Assembly: GCF_009177065.1 (NCBI RefSeq)
Contig: NZ_WEZF01000003.1
Location: 1-64,000 of the forward strand
DNA: 64,000 nucleotides
Origin: Tautonia marina
Lineage (GTDB): Bacteria; Planctomycetota; Planctomycetia; Isosphaerales; Isosphaeraceae
Direction: 5' to 3'
In this document: in pieces, positions 17,935 to 27,944 of the stretch
Layout: each line of letters starts with the position of its first letter
Position numbering within the stretch: the stretch's first letter is position 1
Translations under genes and position numbers: made by a program
The notes under the pieces: generated by a model
Told to the model about the DNA's origin: nothing
Databases searched by the model: none
Seen by the model: only the letters and a program-made list of their open reading frames with translations

Positions 17935-19221
17935 ATGCGATGGCTTGCTGCTTTGGTGTGCTGCGTGGGCTTCGGGCCGATGATCGACGAACCGACAGAC
18001 CGCGCCGAGCGTTCGGAATCGATCGCCTGGCCCGCCGGGCCGCTGGAAGTGAGAATCGTGTCTCCCGAGCCGGTCGCGGCGTCGAGCCTTTCGGGAATCG
18101 AGGGTCGACAGATCCCGTACCAGTCGGGGGGGATGGACTCGGAGCAGGAGGGGGAGAATCCGCTGGGTCAGGTGCGCATTGCCGGAGTATCGCTGGCGGA
18201 TGAGGGGCGCACGCTGATCTTGCTGACCGATCCGCACCCGGCCGAGGCGACCTATCGGGTCGAACTGCCGGAAGGGCTGGGAAGCATTGCCTACGACCTG
18301 ACCGGAGTCGAGGCCATCTGGACACCCGAGACGCGGTCAGACTCCGAGTGGACGGGATGGCTGCCGGAGCTGGATCTAGAGGCTGCCCGAAGTCGGCTGG
18401 CGGCGTCGGTCGAGCATGAGGAAGCGTTCGGGCGGATGAGCCGTGCGGGATCGCTCACCTTGCGGACCTTGCTGGCAATGCCCGACGGGGAAACGACGGT
18501 GGTGATCCAGGCCGATCGGCCCTTTGAGGCCGAGCTGATGTACGTTCCGCTTGAGGTGGATGCCAACCACCGGGCTGAGCAGGTCGTCGATCCCTTCGGA
18601 GAGCCGGTTGAGCTGTTCCTGACTGTGCCCACCGGCCCGGACTGGGACGGACGATTGCCAGAGTTGACCGTCCAGGTTCTGGCCGACGGGGACGACGCGC
18701 CAAGGCCGATCGGCCGGTCGGATCAGATCCTTCCGTGGGCACCGGCGCCGATCGCAGCCCCCAGCGAGTTGCCGAGCCTTCCGGAGAATCTGGCGGGGGG
18801 AGACCCGAGCCGAGGGGAAACGGTCTTTTTCGGTGAACAAGGGAAATGCGCCGATTGCCACCGCGTGGGTGATCGGGGAGGGCAGGTCGGGCCGGATCTG
18901 TCGGACATCGGCAAACGGTTCTCGACGGCGGAAATTTATCGAGAGATCGAAGCACCAAGCGCGGTGATTGCTCCGGACTATCTGCCGTATACCGTGGCGA
19001 TGCGAGACGGTCGGGTTCTGGTGGGAGTGGTGCGGGCCGAGGGGCTGGATCGGCTTCGGGTGGTGGGAGCGGACGCGGAGGAAGTGGACCTGAGCCGTTC
19101 GGAGATTGAGGAGATCCAGCCGGTCTCGACCTCGATCATGCCGGTCGGTCTGGCGGGGGCCCTTGGACAGCAAGATCTTCGGGATTTGCTCGCGTATCTG
19201 GCGGCGCGTCGAGGAGAGTGA
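17935..19221 (+). CDS. planctomycete-type c-type cytochrome / heme-binding protein
   Basis: 428 residues. The N-terminus (MRWLAALVCCVGFG) looks like a short export signal. The first 290 residues are a beta-rich domain without a recognised family. A C-terminal cytochrome domain follows: one CADCH heme site (residues 305-309) inside GDPSRGETVFFGEQGKCADC, then GGQVGPDLSDIG, the signature of planctomycete cytochromes, and MRDGRVLVGVV, the usual small beta unit. A Met ligand candidate lies near SIMPVGL. Start at 17935 is chosen as the codon before the hydrophobic segment. Probably periplasmic; electron partner unknown. Confidence 0.8.
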   Translation: MRWLAALVCCVGFGPMIDEPTDRAERSESIAWPAGPLEVRIVSPEPVAASSLSGIEGRQIPYQSGGMDSEQEGENPLGQVRIAGVSLADEGRTLILLTDPHPAEATYRVELPEGLGSIAYDLTGVEAIWTPETRSDSEWTGWLPELDLEAARSRLAASVEHEEAFGRMSRAGSLTLRTLLAMPDGETTVVIQADRPFEAELMYVPLEVDANHRAEQVVDPFGEPVELFLTVPTGPDWDGRLPELTVQVLADGDDAPRPIGRSDQILPWAPAPIAAPSELPSLPENLAGGDPSRGETVFFGEQGKCADCHRVGDRGGQVGPDLSDIGKRFSTAEIYREIEAPSAVIAPDYLPYTVAMRDGRVLVGVVRAEGLDRLRVVGADAEEVDLSRSEIEEIQPVSTSIMPVGLAGALGQQDLRDLLAYLAARRGE

Positions 19222-19277
19222 GGCCACCGGGGGATCACCCGGCGGGACATGCTCGGTCAACGAGGAAGGGAGAGGCC

Positions 19278-20252
19278 ATGCGGTTTATCGTTCTGACGAT
19301 CGGAGTGGTCGGGGGCGTGGCGGTCTGGTGGCTGCTCAGTTCCCAGGCCGGCATCGATGCCTCGAACATCGAGCGCGAGGTGGGGGCCGACGCGACCGTC
19401 ATCGCCACGGTGGAAGACCTGGCAACGCAAGCCGAGCAAGCGTTTTATCAAGGGGATTACACGCGAGCCGCTTCGATTTATCGCTCAGTCGTTCATCAGC
19501 AGCCGGGCAACGGTCAGGCCTGGGCCCGCCTGGCTCACGCGACGCACGAACTGGGTCGGTACGAGGAGGCGCTGGAACTGCACGACAAGGCCGCCGGGTT
19601 CGAGGAAAACCGCGCGACCTCGCAATTCAAGATCGGCTGCGCCCTAGCTCAACTGGGTCGAACCGATGAGGCGCTGGCGGCGCTGGAGGAGGCGGTCCGA
19701 TTCGGCTACCGAGATCGCTCGTGGAGTGAACAGGAAGGGGACCTGGAATCCCTGCGGGGTTCGGATCGGTTCGCTCGGCTCCTGAATCGCATGGGGCCCC
19801 CCCCCGAGGGGAAGGGAGAACTCGATTTCTGGACGGGTTACTGGATTGCCCGAGATCCGGAGAGTGGCAGGCCGCGCGGGCACCTGAGCCTGCAGCGCGT
19901 CGAGGGCGGGCATGTCTATCAGGAACAATGGAGCGAGTACGCCGGTCATTCGGGGCGAGGGATGCTCTACTTCGACCCGACCGATGGGCTCTGGTGCCTG
20001 GATCGGGTGGATAACCAGGGACGGATACAGAAGCTCCGGGGTCAGCGGGAAGGGGATTCGCTGGTGCTGAGCGGCACCTTGATTCACCGCAGCGGCCAGG
20101 TCCAGCCGCTCAAAGTCGTTCTGGAGCAGAACTCCCGAGGAGGGGTCATGATGGTTTCCCAGGTTTCGGAGGACGACGGGGAGAACTGGCTTGCGTTCTC
20201 TGAAACCCTCCTGAACCGGGATAACCCGATGTGGGTGGGACGGGGCCGGTAA
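19278..20252 (+). CDS. anchored TPR protein with DUF1579-like C-terminal domain
   Basis: 324 residues. One N-terminal membrane helix (about 2-21) is followed by two to three tetratricopeptide repeats (about 50-150: AEQAFYQGDYTRAASIYRSV, then WARLAHATHELGRYEEALEL and KIGCALAQLGRTDEALAALE). The C-terminal half (LDFWTGYWIA, HVYQEQWSEYAG, LYFDPTDGLWCLDRVD) follows the pattern of DUF1579-type beta-barrel proteins. GGAAGGGAGAGG precedes the ATG at 19278. It lies 56 bp after the cytochrome gene and may be cotranscribed. Function unknown. Confidence 0.72.
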   Translation: MRFIVLTIGVVGGVAVWWLLSSQAGIDASNIEREVGADATVIATVEDLATQAEQAFYQGDYTRAASIYRSVVHQQPGNGQAWARLAHATHELGRYEEALELHDKAAGFEENRATSQFKIGCALAQLGRTDEALAALEEAVRFGYRDRSWSEQEGDLESLRGSDRFARLLNRMGPPPEGKGELDFWTGYWIARDPESGRPRGHLSLQRVEGGHVYQEQWSEYAGHSGRGMLYFDPTDGLWCLDRVDNQGRIQKLRGQREGDSLVLSGTLIHRSGQVQPLKVVLEQNSRGGVMMVSQVSEDDGENWLAFSETLLNRDNPMWVGRGR

Positions 20253-20627
20253 CGCTCGAATCGCCTGACCAGACCGCCCGCGGCCGAATCGCGGAGTGGT
20301 CGGAGCCGAGCCCGACGGCCGGAACGACACGAGCGAAGTGCGATGGCACGATTGCCTGGAGGGGATGCCGCATCGCGAGCATGGTCGTGGATCGTTGCTT
20401 CAACCAGTCGGTTCTCGAAGAAGGGACGCAAGTTGAGCCGGGGCGCGAGTCGATGCAACACGAGGAAGCAGGAGGACTGACCGAGTCGCGTTGACGGGGG
20501 TAGGGTGATGGGCTATGGTGCCGATCCCGATCCGACAGGCCGATGGCGAGCCGATGATCCCGAGGCTCGCCCGGAGCCGGGGACCTCAATCACCTCTCCG
20601 GTCCATCGGCGTGCAAGGAGGCACCGG
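20253..20627. other. intergenic region
   Basis: About 375 bp with no supported gene, promoter box or RNA that I can identify, apart from the AAGGAGG ribosome site (20615-20621) of kdsD. Confidence 0.5.
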
Positions 20628-21647
20628 ATGGCCACCGCTCTGGACGCGACGACGCTGGCACCGCCCAGCGATGCCCTGGCCTTCGCCCGCGATGTGCTGC
20701 GCCTCGAATCCGAGGCGATTGATCGCGTCTGCGATCAGCTCGACGAGGTCCTCGTCGAGGCGGCCGATCGGATCTTTCGATGCCGGGGCAATGTCGTGGT
20801 AACGGGCATGGGCAAGGCGGGCCTGGTGGGCCAAAAGCTGGCCGCCACGCTGGCCTCGACCGGAACGACGGCATTCCCCTTGCATCCCGGCGATGCCGTG
20901 CACGGCGACCTGGGGCGCATTCGATCGGGCGACCTCGTGCTCGCGCTCTCGCAGAGTGGCGAGACGGAGGAAGTGACCCGGTTGATCCCTTCGATCCGGC
21001 AGCTCGGGGCGGGGCTGATCGCCCTGACCGCGAGTCCGACCAGTACCCTGGGGCGAGGGGCCGACCTCTGCATCACACTCGGATCGATTGCCGAGGCGTG
21101 CCCGCTCGGTCTGGCCCCGTCGGCCAGCACGACCGCAATGATGGCCGTGGGAGACGCACTCGCGCTGCTGGTCAGCCGGATGCGGTCCTTCGGTCCGGAC
21201 GACTTTCTCCGCTACCATCCCGGCGGCAGCCTGGGGCGCAAGCTGAGCCGGGTTGCCGACCTGATGAGGACCGGCCCGCACGTTCGGACGGCTCGGCCGG
21301 GCGAATCGGTTCGAGCGGTCTTCGTGCGGCTGGGCGGAGCTCGGAGACGGAGCGGGGCGGTGCTGGTGGTGGATGAGGCGGGGGGATTGCTTGGCATTTT
21401 CACCGACAGCGATCTAGCCCGGCTCTTTGAGCTGAGGCGAGAGCATTGGCTCGACCGGGAGATCCGTGAGGTGATGACGGCCGATCCGGTGGTGGTGTCG
21501 GTCGATGCGACCATTGCCGAGGCGGTCGAGTTGCTGCGTTCTCGGAAATTGAGCGAGTTGCCGGTCGTCGATGCGGAACGGCGGCTGGTGGGACTGGTGG
21601 ACATCACCGACCTGATCGGCCTGGAGGCCGACGACCTCGAACCGTGA
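20628..21647 (+). CDS. kdsD: D-arabinose 5-phosphate isomerase (KpsF/GutQ family)
   Basis: 339 residues. Interconverts ribulose 5-phosphate and arabinose 5-phosphate, the first step to Kdo for lipopolysaccharide. The SIS sugar-isomerase domain spans about 35-180 (VVTGMGKAGLVGQKLAATLASTGT, the HPGDAVHGDLG active-site loop, LALSQSGETEE, and FGPDDFLRYHPGGSLGRKL), followed by two CBS domains (about 205-335). Start at 20628 has AAGGAGG 6 nt upstream. The architecture is the normal one. The next gene downstream may act in lipopolysaccharide transport, which fits. Confidence 0.92.
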   Translation: MATALDATTLAPPSDALAFARDVLRLESEAIDRVCDQLDEVLVEAADRIFRCRGNVVVTGMGKAGLVGQKLAATLASTGTTAFPLHPGDAVHGDLGRIRSGDLVLALSQSGETEEVTRLIPSIRQLGAGLIALTASPTSTLGRGADLCITLGSIAEACPLGLAPSASTTAMMAVGDALALLVSRMRSFGPDDFLRYHPGGSLGRKLSRVADLMRTGPHVRTARPGESVRAVFVRLGGARRRSGAVLVVDEAGGLLGIFTDSDLARLFELRREHWLDREIREVMTADPVVVSVDATIAEAVELLRSRKLSELPVVDAERRLVGLVDITDLIGLEADDLEP

Positions 21648-21793
21648 GGCCGCCGGATGCCGGAGCCGTCCGTCCTGACCCAGTGCCAGTTCCGGGGGTG
21701 CCGTCCGAAGTCGCTTCGGTGGTGGCGGTGCCTTCACGTTGAGTCATGGGTTCGCGTCGGCACACCCGGGGGCCGAAGCGCATTGCAGACCGA

Positions 21794-24700
21794 ATGCGGA
21801 CCGACATCATGACCCGAATCGTTCGAACCGTGATCACGTTTGCTCTGCTGATGGCCGGATATTTCGGCTACGAGCACGGGTTTGCGATCCTTTCCGCGCG
21901 GGTCCAGCCGGTGATCCCCAGGGCGAAGGCTCGGTTTGACCTGAGGCCCTCGGCGTCGCTCGGCGCGCAGCAGGCGACGGATCTGGCGGTGCGCAACTTT
22001 GGCGAACATCACTGGACCACTGGGAATGTCAGTGATGTGACCAAGTATTACAACAATGATCGTCGCTACTGGATGTACTGGAGTACGCTGGAATTTCCCG
22101 ACGAGCAGGACCGCAAGCGGATTGTGCTGGCACCCTTTGCTGTCATCTGGGAATCGAACAAGGACGGCAGCACCAAGCTGTTGACGGGCGACCGCGCCGT
22201 GATCGACTTCGATCAGCCCTTCAGCTTCATGGGGGGCGGGCCGAAGCCGAACGTCGTCCACTTGAAGGTTGAGGGGATTGATGAGCACGTCTTGATTCTG
22301 GATGACAAGGGAACCCCTGATCCGCAAGACGACATGGTGGTGACGCTGCCGTACGCCGAGTACTTCGAGAAGCAAATGCAGTTGCGCTGTGATGATCAGG
22401 TGCAACTGGTGGATGGCGACGTCACGGTGCGCGGCAAGGGGTTGGTGATCTCGTTGCGGCCCTCGGAAGGTTCGGGCGGATTCCCCGGCGCAGAGGTGGT
22501 AACGCTCAACCACGGGGTCGAAATTACGTCGGAAGATATCGGCAGCTCGGGATTTGTTCCCGGCAACGCGTTACCCGAACAGCAGGTGGTGTCGGCCGAA
22601 GCGGTCGAAGCTCCGAAGACTCCGGGGAAGTTGACCAGCGGTTCGATGCGACTCCAGTTGCCGAAACCGCGGATGCCGGCTCGGGTGGGGCCTCCGGCAC
22701 CGCCGGCGCCGACGATCGCGGAGTTCTCGACGAACGTGGTGATCGAGCGCGGGGTGGACCAACCCGACCGCATTACGGGTGATCATCTCTACGCCATTCT
22801 CGTTCCGGGAGACTCGCCGGCATCGGGCCCCGTGGATGCCCCAGTCGTGGCCGAAGGGGACCCGGCGGCGGCGGCGACCGAGGAGACGGGCTCGGGGGCC
22901 TTGCGGCTGCTGGAAGCTCGGGTCGATGGTCATGTGGTCTGGCTGGAGTCGCAATCGGAACGCCTGCGACTTCGAGGCAACGAGATGATCTACCGGAAGC
23001 CGGGGAGCGGCATTCCCGATGTGTCGTACTTCCGGGCCGACCCAGGCCAGCAGATTGAGTTTGAGCGGATGGAGGTGGATGAGCAGGGGAATCCGACCTC
23101 GTACGTGACCGTGCTGGCGGCCGACGCGACCTTGCACGGCGACCCGGAGAATCAGGGGCGATCAACGGTCATCACCCGGGGGCCGGTCTTGCTGGAGATG
23201 CGATCGCGGCGGGATGGCCCGGTCGAGCGTTCCGCCACCGCTCGGAATGAGATGGTGATCGAGACCTCGCTGGCCCCGGCCAACGCCGAGGACGAGGTGC
23301 CTCGAACTTTCATCACCCTGCAAGGGTGGCCGATCTTGAACGACCCGAGCCAGTTGACCCTGGCCTGCCGGGACAAGGTAGTGGTGAGCCTCAAGCCGCA
23401 GGGGGGCGGGCCGGAACTCGCGCAGGGCTCGAACGGCGAGCCGAAGGGCCGGTCGTACCAGATGGAATGGATCTCGGCCGTGGGTGACGTGCATCTGGTC
23501 ACACCCGAAGGCTCGGCAGGACCGGCCGGAATGGTGGTGGCCGGCGATCGCAAGCCGAGGCGGGAATTGAACGCCCGAGAGAAGCTGGACGTGGTGTTCA
23601 CCTACCTGGATGCAGTCGCGCCCGTGACCGATGTCATGGCCGGTGGAACGGGGCAATCTGCTCCCAGGGCGAGGTTCGCGTCACAGGTCCAGGAGGCGCC
23701 CCCAGGGCCGGAGGCTTCGGCCGATTCGGCGGTCGCGAGTCGATCGGGCGTTGCAGAGACTGGTACCGAGGAACCGCCGTCGCCGCCGTTCTCGGCCGAG
23801 GCGGATCTGGTCTGGGCTCGGATCGAGGTGACCGGGAATGGACCGGGGATCGACCTGACGGGAGGCTCGGGAGGGACCCGAGAGGTCCGCGAGGCGCGAT
23901 TCCGGCACAACGTCGTCATCCATCAGGACCCCGCGCCCGGGAAGCAGGCCGGTTTTCATGTTGATGCGGATTTCGGCATCGACCTGCAGAACGTCGGGCC
24001 GGGCCGCATGAAGCTGTTCGCTCATGGCGAGAACCGTCCGGTGACGATCGCCTCGGACGACGTGTTCATTCAGGGCTTCCCCGATCCGAAGGCCGACGGG
24101 AAGGTGGTGGTCGGGGTGGATCAGTCGCATGACTACGCCTTCATTCAGGGGCCGGGTCGGCTCTGGAACCTGTCGGATCGTTCGAGCATGGGACGCCTGG
24201 AACTTGCCTCGGACAATCAGGACGAAGCCCCGGCGAAGAATCGCGAGCCGTTGATCGTGACCTGGCAGGAGGCGATGTTCTTCCACGGTCAGTTTGCCGA
24301 GCCCGACGGCTCTCCCGGTCCGGCCCGAGCGTTGTTCCTGGGGGATGTGAAGGCGAGGAACGGCGACGCGGGGTCGGCCTCGCAGGAAATGGAAGCGGTG
24401 TTTGATCGCCCTGTGTCGTTTGACCGGGCCTTGCCGGGTTCGAAGCCAACCGAGGCGACGGAATCAGGCGAGCCCGAGCTGGAAATTGCGTCGATCATCG
24501 GCAACGGGCAGGTCGAGCTCTGGAACCTGGTTCGGGATGCTGAGAATCGGGAGTTGATCCGAGAGCTTCGGCAGTCGAAGGGGGAGTCGGTCACGTTTGA
24601 CCGCCAGGCCGATCGGTTCTGGATGGACGGAGCGGGAAGCGTCTCGGTGGCGACGCTCGAAGGGGGACCGTCGGGATCGGGGAACTCGGCCAGACGGTTG

Positions 24701-25378
24701 ATCCCGACCGGGGCTCAGAACAGGGACGATCCGGCGGTGGCTGATGCCAATTCGCCCCGCCCCATGCGGTTGACGAAGACGAAGATCGAGTTCAACGAGG
24801 GGGTTGAGGGGCAGCTGGGGACGGTCGGCGGTGGCTACCGTGTGGCCGAATTCCGAGGTGATGCTCGCGTGATTCGGGCCGCGGTCAAGCAGTACCAGGA
24901 CGATTTGGAGTTCGACCGGCCCCCTTCAGACGCGGTGATGCTGGAAGGGGATACGATTTACGTCGAGCATAACCCGGCGGTGCCGGGCATTCCCGATCGC
25001 AACTTCCTGAAAGCGTTTGGAGCGGCGCAGGCGAGGGCCGACGGCAAGACCCTGCTGGGGGATACGATCACCTACGACTCGAACACGGCAAACTTCTTCG
25101 TCAGGGGAAGCGCCTCGGCTCCGGTGACGATCGCCAGCCAGGGATCGTTCGGGCAGCCGACCAGCCGGACGACCGCCCGGGCCCTGCGCTACAATACGAA
25201 CACGGATGAGAGCGAGCTGCTTGATCCGGGGTCGGGCATCTTCTTCCGTCCCGATACGGGCTACCGCATCGGCGCCGTGAATCCGCCGAAGGAGAAGAAG
25301 GAGTCGGAGCCGGAACGACCGAAGCCCCGCCTGCCGAGTCGGAGCGACATGGAACGGCAAGGATTCACCGGGAACTGA
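21794..25378 (+). CDS. very large anchored periplasmic protein, possibly LptC/OstA-like
   Basis: 1194 residues from an ATG at 21794; ATGs at 21746 and 21809 are also possible. One N-terminal membrane helix (RTVITFALLMAGYFGYEHGF) anchors a long beta-rich exported part. Several stretches read like the edge strands of LptA/LptC/OstA domains: an early VTLPYAEYFEKQMQLRCDDQVQ and a late ARADGKTLLGDTITYD followed by NFFVRGSASAPVTI. Between them are Pro/Ala-rich linkers and more beta sheet. No metal or catalytic motif is seen. The gene follows kdsD by about 150 bp, so a role in lipopolysaccharide transport is a reasonable guess, not shown. A terminator hairpin follows at 25409. Confidence 0.5.
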   Translation: MRTDIMTRIVRTVITFALLMAGYFGYEHGFAILSARVQPVIPRAKARFDLRPSASLGAQQATDLAVRNFGEHHWTTGNVSDVTKYYNNDRRYWMYWSTLEFPDEQDRKRIVLAPFAVIWESNKDGSTKLLTGDRAVIDFDQPFSFMGGGPKPNVVHLKVEGIDEHVLILDDKGTPDPQDDMVVTLPYAEYFEKQMQLRCDDQVQLVDGDVTVRGKGLVISLRPSEGSGGFPGAEVVTLNHGVEITSEDIGSSGFVPGNALPEQQVVSAEAVEAPKTPGKLTSGSMRLQLPKPRMPARVGPPAPPAPTIAEFSTNVVIERGVDQPDRITGDHLYAILVPGDSPASGPVDAPVVAEGDPAAAATEETGSGALRLLEARVDGHVVWLESQSERLRLRGNEMIYRKPGSGIPDVSYFRADPGQQIEFERMEVDEQGNPTSYVTVLAADATLHGDPENQGRSTVITRGPVLLEMRSRRDGPVERSATARNEMVIETSLAPANAEDEVPRTFITLQGWPILNDPSQLTLACRDKVVVSLKPQGGGPELAQGSNGEPKGRSYQMEWISAVGDVHLVTPEGSAGPAGMVVAGDRKPRRELNAREKLDVVFTYLDAVAPVTDVMAGGTGQSAPRARFASQVQEAPPGPEASADSAVASRSGVAETGTEEPPSPPFSAEADLVWARIEVTGNGPGIDLTGGSGGTREVREARFRHNVVIHQDPAPGKQAGFHVDADFGIDLQNVGPGRMKLFAHGENRPVTIASDDVFIQGFPDPKADGKVVVGVDQSHDYAFIQGPGRLWNLSDRSSMGRLELASDNQDEAPAKNREPLIVTWQEAMFFHGQFAEPDGSPGPARALFLGDVKARNGDAGSASQEMEAVFDRPVSFDRALPGSKPTEATESGEPELEIASIIGNGQVELWNLVRDAENRELIRELRQSKGESVTFDRQADRFWMDGAGSVSVATLEGGPSGSGNSARRLIPTGAQNRDDPAVADANSPRPMRLTKTKIEFNEGVEGQLGTVGGGYRVAEFRGDARVIRAAVKQYQDDLEFDRPPSDAVMLEGDTIYVEHNPAVPGIPDRNFLKAFGAAQARADGKTLLGDTITYDSNTANFFVRGSASAPVTIASQGSFGQPTSRTTARALRYNTNTDESELLDPGSGIFFRPDTGYRIGAVNPPKEKKESEPERPKPRLPSRSDMERQGFTGN

Positions 25379-25408
25379 GCGGCAGCGACTGGCTTACCTG
25401 GAAACTCC

Positions 25409-25444
25409 AACCGGCTCCGGTGCGACGAGGCACCGGAGCCGGTT
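25409..25444. terminator. bidirectional hairpin terminator
   Basis: Perfect 15-bp stem AACCGGCTCCGGTGC / GCACCGGAGCCGGTT with a 6-nt loop between the convergent 1194-residue protein gene and the aldolase gene. No U-tract on either side. Confidence 0.7.
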
Positions 25445-25480
25445 GCGTCAAACGGTCTTGCGATTCCGATTGAAGACGGG

Positions 25481-26608
25481 TCAGTAGACCTCGCCCGCGC
25501 GGACGACGTGGCCGGAGCTTCCGACGGCCGACTCGGCGCCAGGGGCGTAGCGGAAGTGCCAGCCCTCGGCGGCCCGGATGTTGAGGAAGTCGTCCTGGGT
25601 CAGCCCGTACTTGGCGAACCAGGGAGCGCCGCTCTCGCGGACGATGGCGTCAACCTCGGCAACCCGCTTGGCACCGGTCTCGGCGGCAAAGCGAGAGCGA
25701 GCCTCGGCCCCTTCTTCCTGGAAGTATTCCTTCCAGAAGGCCCGACCGCCGAGGATGCCCGAGGCGCCGCAGTCCATGGCCATCTTGACCTGGGTGACGT
25801 AGTCGGCGTAGTCAACACCGGCCGAGAGGAGAACCCAGGGGGTCTGGCTGCACTCGGAGAGGGCGAGCAGGTTGTCGCGGAGCTGTTCCTCGGACTCGTG
25901 GCCGAGGGTGCCCGGGAACTCGGCCTTGTAGACGTCGCACCAGCGGGAAAGCTGGCGGGCGGACTCGATGACGGTTTCGGCCTTGCGGTTGAGGAAGCTG
26001 GTGTCGGTCTTCTTCTCGCCGTCGAGGGGGAAGGCGACCGGCTCAAGCAGCATGAGGATGTCGAACTTGCGGCAGTCCTCGTAGATCTTCTGGATGAAGT
26101 CGAACTGGTGCTGGCCGCTGTCGAGCTCGGTCGGCTCGAAGGGGGCGAGCAGCTTGACGACATCGACGCCCATGAGCTTGATCTTCTCGACCGAGAGGCC
26201 GGGCTCGATCGAGCCGAGCGGGCCGCCGCGCTTGTTCTTCGGGCCGCCGGACTTCTCGACGCGGACGATCAGGCCGCGGTCGGGGGGCACGGCGCCGGTG
26301 GCGATGGCGGGCCAGGCGCCGTAGTAAGCGTCGATGAGGATGCCGGAGGCCTTGGGGGCCATGTGGCGGACCATGTCGAGCTTGGCCTCGACGATCTCTT
26401 CGTAAGTCGGGTCGCGGTCCTCGCCCTTGGCCTTCAGGCCCTTCTTGGCGAGGTCGATCATGGAGCTGTTCTGGTCGAAGGCAACCATCGTCAGCGTGCC
26501 GTTGGGGTTGCTGATGCGTTGCAGACCCCGAAGCTTGCCGGGCGTGAGCCCCCGGCCGAGCAGGACAGTGGCGCCGAGTTTGCTCGGGGTGCTGGCGGCG
26601 ACGGACAT
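25481..26608 (-). CDS. tagatose 1,6-diphosphate aldolase-like protein
   Basis: 375 residues, TIM-barrel. Family features: VAFDQNSSMIDLAKKG, the strand ILIDAYYGAWPA, MGVDVVKLLAPF with the likely Schiff-base lysine in VKLL, VYKAEFPG, and the phosphate loop GASGILGGRAFWKEYF. This order matches class I LacD-type aldolases, which split tagatose 1,6-bisphosphate to dihydroxyacetone phosphate and glyceraldehyde 3-phosphate. Start at 26608 has CAGGAGA upstream. There are no galactose or tagatose genes next to it, so the natural substrate could be another ketose bisphosphate or a sulfo-sugar phosphate. Confidence 0.8.
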   Translation of the reverse strand: MSVAASTPSKLGATVLLGRGLTPGKLRGLQRISNPNGTLTMVAFDQNSSMIDLAKKGLKAKGEDRDPTYEEIVEAKLDMVRHMAPKASGILIDAYYGAWPAIATGAVPPDRGLIVRVEKSGGPKNKRGGPLGSIEPGLSVEKIKLMGVDVVKLLAPFEPTELDSGQHQFDFIQKIYEDCRKFDILMLLEPVAFPLDGEKKTDTSFLNRKAETVIESARQLSRWCDVYKAEFPGTLGHESEEQLRDNLLALSECSQTPWVLLSAGVDYADYVTQVKMAMDCGASGILGGRAFWKEYFQEEGAEARSRFAAETGAKRVAEVDAIVRESGAPWFAKYGLTQDDFLNIRAAEGWHFRYAPGAESAVGSSGHVVRAGEVY

Positions 26609-26885
26609 GGTAAACGTTCTCCTGAGAAGCAAGAGGACCAGAGGAAACGGTCGAGGGAGGGATCGGAGATCGATCGAGCGGCAGCGGGAGCCAACGATTG
26701 CCCCGGTCGGCGCGCAGTCGTTCCGTATCGGCCGGGCGGCCGGATCGGCAGCGAGTCTAGCATCCGGCGATACCGAGGTTCAAGCGACGTTGGCTCGGGT
26801 CGATCGGCGCGCGAAACGCCCCGGACCGACGGCGGAGGAGACGCCGGTCCGGGGCGATCGGGCATCGGAGGTCAGGTCGTAAGGA

Positions 26886-27431
26886 TTATTGCAGGTTCAT
26901 GGTCCAGTACGGGCCAGGACCGTACGCGATGCCGAACCGGGTGGCCGAGGGGGCCAGCATGTTCTGGGCATGACCGGGAGAGTTCATCCAGCTGATGGCG
27001 ATGTCGAGGACCGAAGTCTGGTTGTAGCCGCAGTTCTGGAAAAAGTTGGCCATGATGTGGTGGCCAAGGCCTCTTGAGCACTGCGCGGCGTTGTTCTGAG
27101 AGGCCCAGGCGGCGAGATTCGGATCGTACGCGAGGGGAGGCAGTCCGGCCGAGGCTCGGTAGTTATTGATGATGGCGGCAAAGCCGTACGGGTCGCCGTA
27201 AGCCTGCTCGGCGGGGTACTGGGCGGAGGGGTCGGGTGCGGGCTGAGGCTCGGGTTCGGGTTCGGTCAGCACGTCGAAGTTCGGGAAGATGTCGAGGACC
27301 GCGTGGCCAAGGGCATCATCCCGGAGCGGCACGAAGGTTTCGGGGCGTTCTGTGGCGAACACACGGGTCGACAATCCGGGGGCGAGGGTGAGGATCAGGG
27401 CGGCCGCGATGGTTCTGGTCGTCTTGATCAT
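26886..27431 (-). CDS. secreted CAP (SCP/PR-1) domain protein
   Basis: 181 residues. Signal peptide at about 1-26 (AAALILTLAPGLSTRVFA), a Pro/Glu-rich linker, then a CAP domain: IINNYRASAGLPPLAYDPNLAAWA, HHIMANFF, and SWMNSPGHAQNMLAPSATRFGIAY with the typical conserved His. The CAP family covers cysteine-rich secretory and PR-1-like proteins that bind lipids or have peptidase-like sites; no bacterial role is certain. GGAG lies before the ATG at 27431. It stands alone. Confidence 0.88.
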   Translation of the reverse strand: MIKTTRTIAAALILTLAPGLSTRVFATERPETFVPLRDDALGHAVLDIFPNFDVLTEPEPEPQPAPDPSAQYPAEQAYGDPYGFAAIINNYRASAGLPPLAYDPNLAAWASQNNAAQCSRGLGHHIMANFFQNCGYNQTSVLDIAISWMNSPGHAQNMLAPSATRFGIAYGPGPYWTMNLQ

Positions 27432-27944
27432 GGCTCCAGGTCTCTCTGTGATCGAATCGGGTTCTGGCCCTGCCGAGGGCGCACGGGGAACGTCAACCCG
27501 CGCGGGCATCGCTCGGACGCGGCCTGCGAACCGGCTGGCTGGTGAGGAGTCTGCAAGAGGGGCAAGTGCCGACGAATCGTTCGACTCTTGCGATCAGTCA
27601 AGGTGTGTGTCTTGGGGGTGCTGGGAAGACAAGGCAAGCGCTGCGCCAAACTCCCCTGATTGACGAAACTTTCTGTGAGATGGGGATTTCCGCGCAGGGT
27701 TGTTCGGATTGGAGCGATTGCAAGGGGGGTGTTTCACCGAGGTGAGCAGGGCCTCTCGACAGATTTACAAGCAAGTTCAGGGAAAATGCTACAACGCGGG
27801 GCGTTTCTGCCATCGGTGACGGGAAGATCGGGCAAAACGACGGAGGGGAAGAAACGGGGCGATTGGTGCTCAAGTCATCGAGGTGAGGGATTCGGCGTCC
27901 GTGCCGATGGGCGGCGAGGGGGTCGTCGGAATCGGTGAGATCGC
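27432..27944. other. intergenic region
   Basis: About 510 bp between two minus-strand genes. No supported gene; reading frames here lack protein-like composition. A pair TTTACA / TGCTAC with 17-bp spacing near 27763-27790 on the plus strand is too weak to call a promoter. Confidence 0.5.

Noticed and set aside
27763-27790. TTTACA/TGCTAC as promoter
   Set aside because: Poor -10 and no gene starts downstream on that strand.
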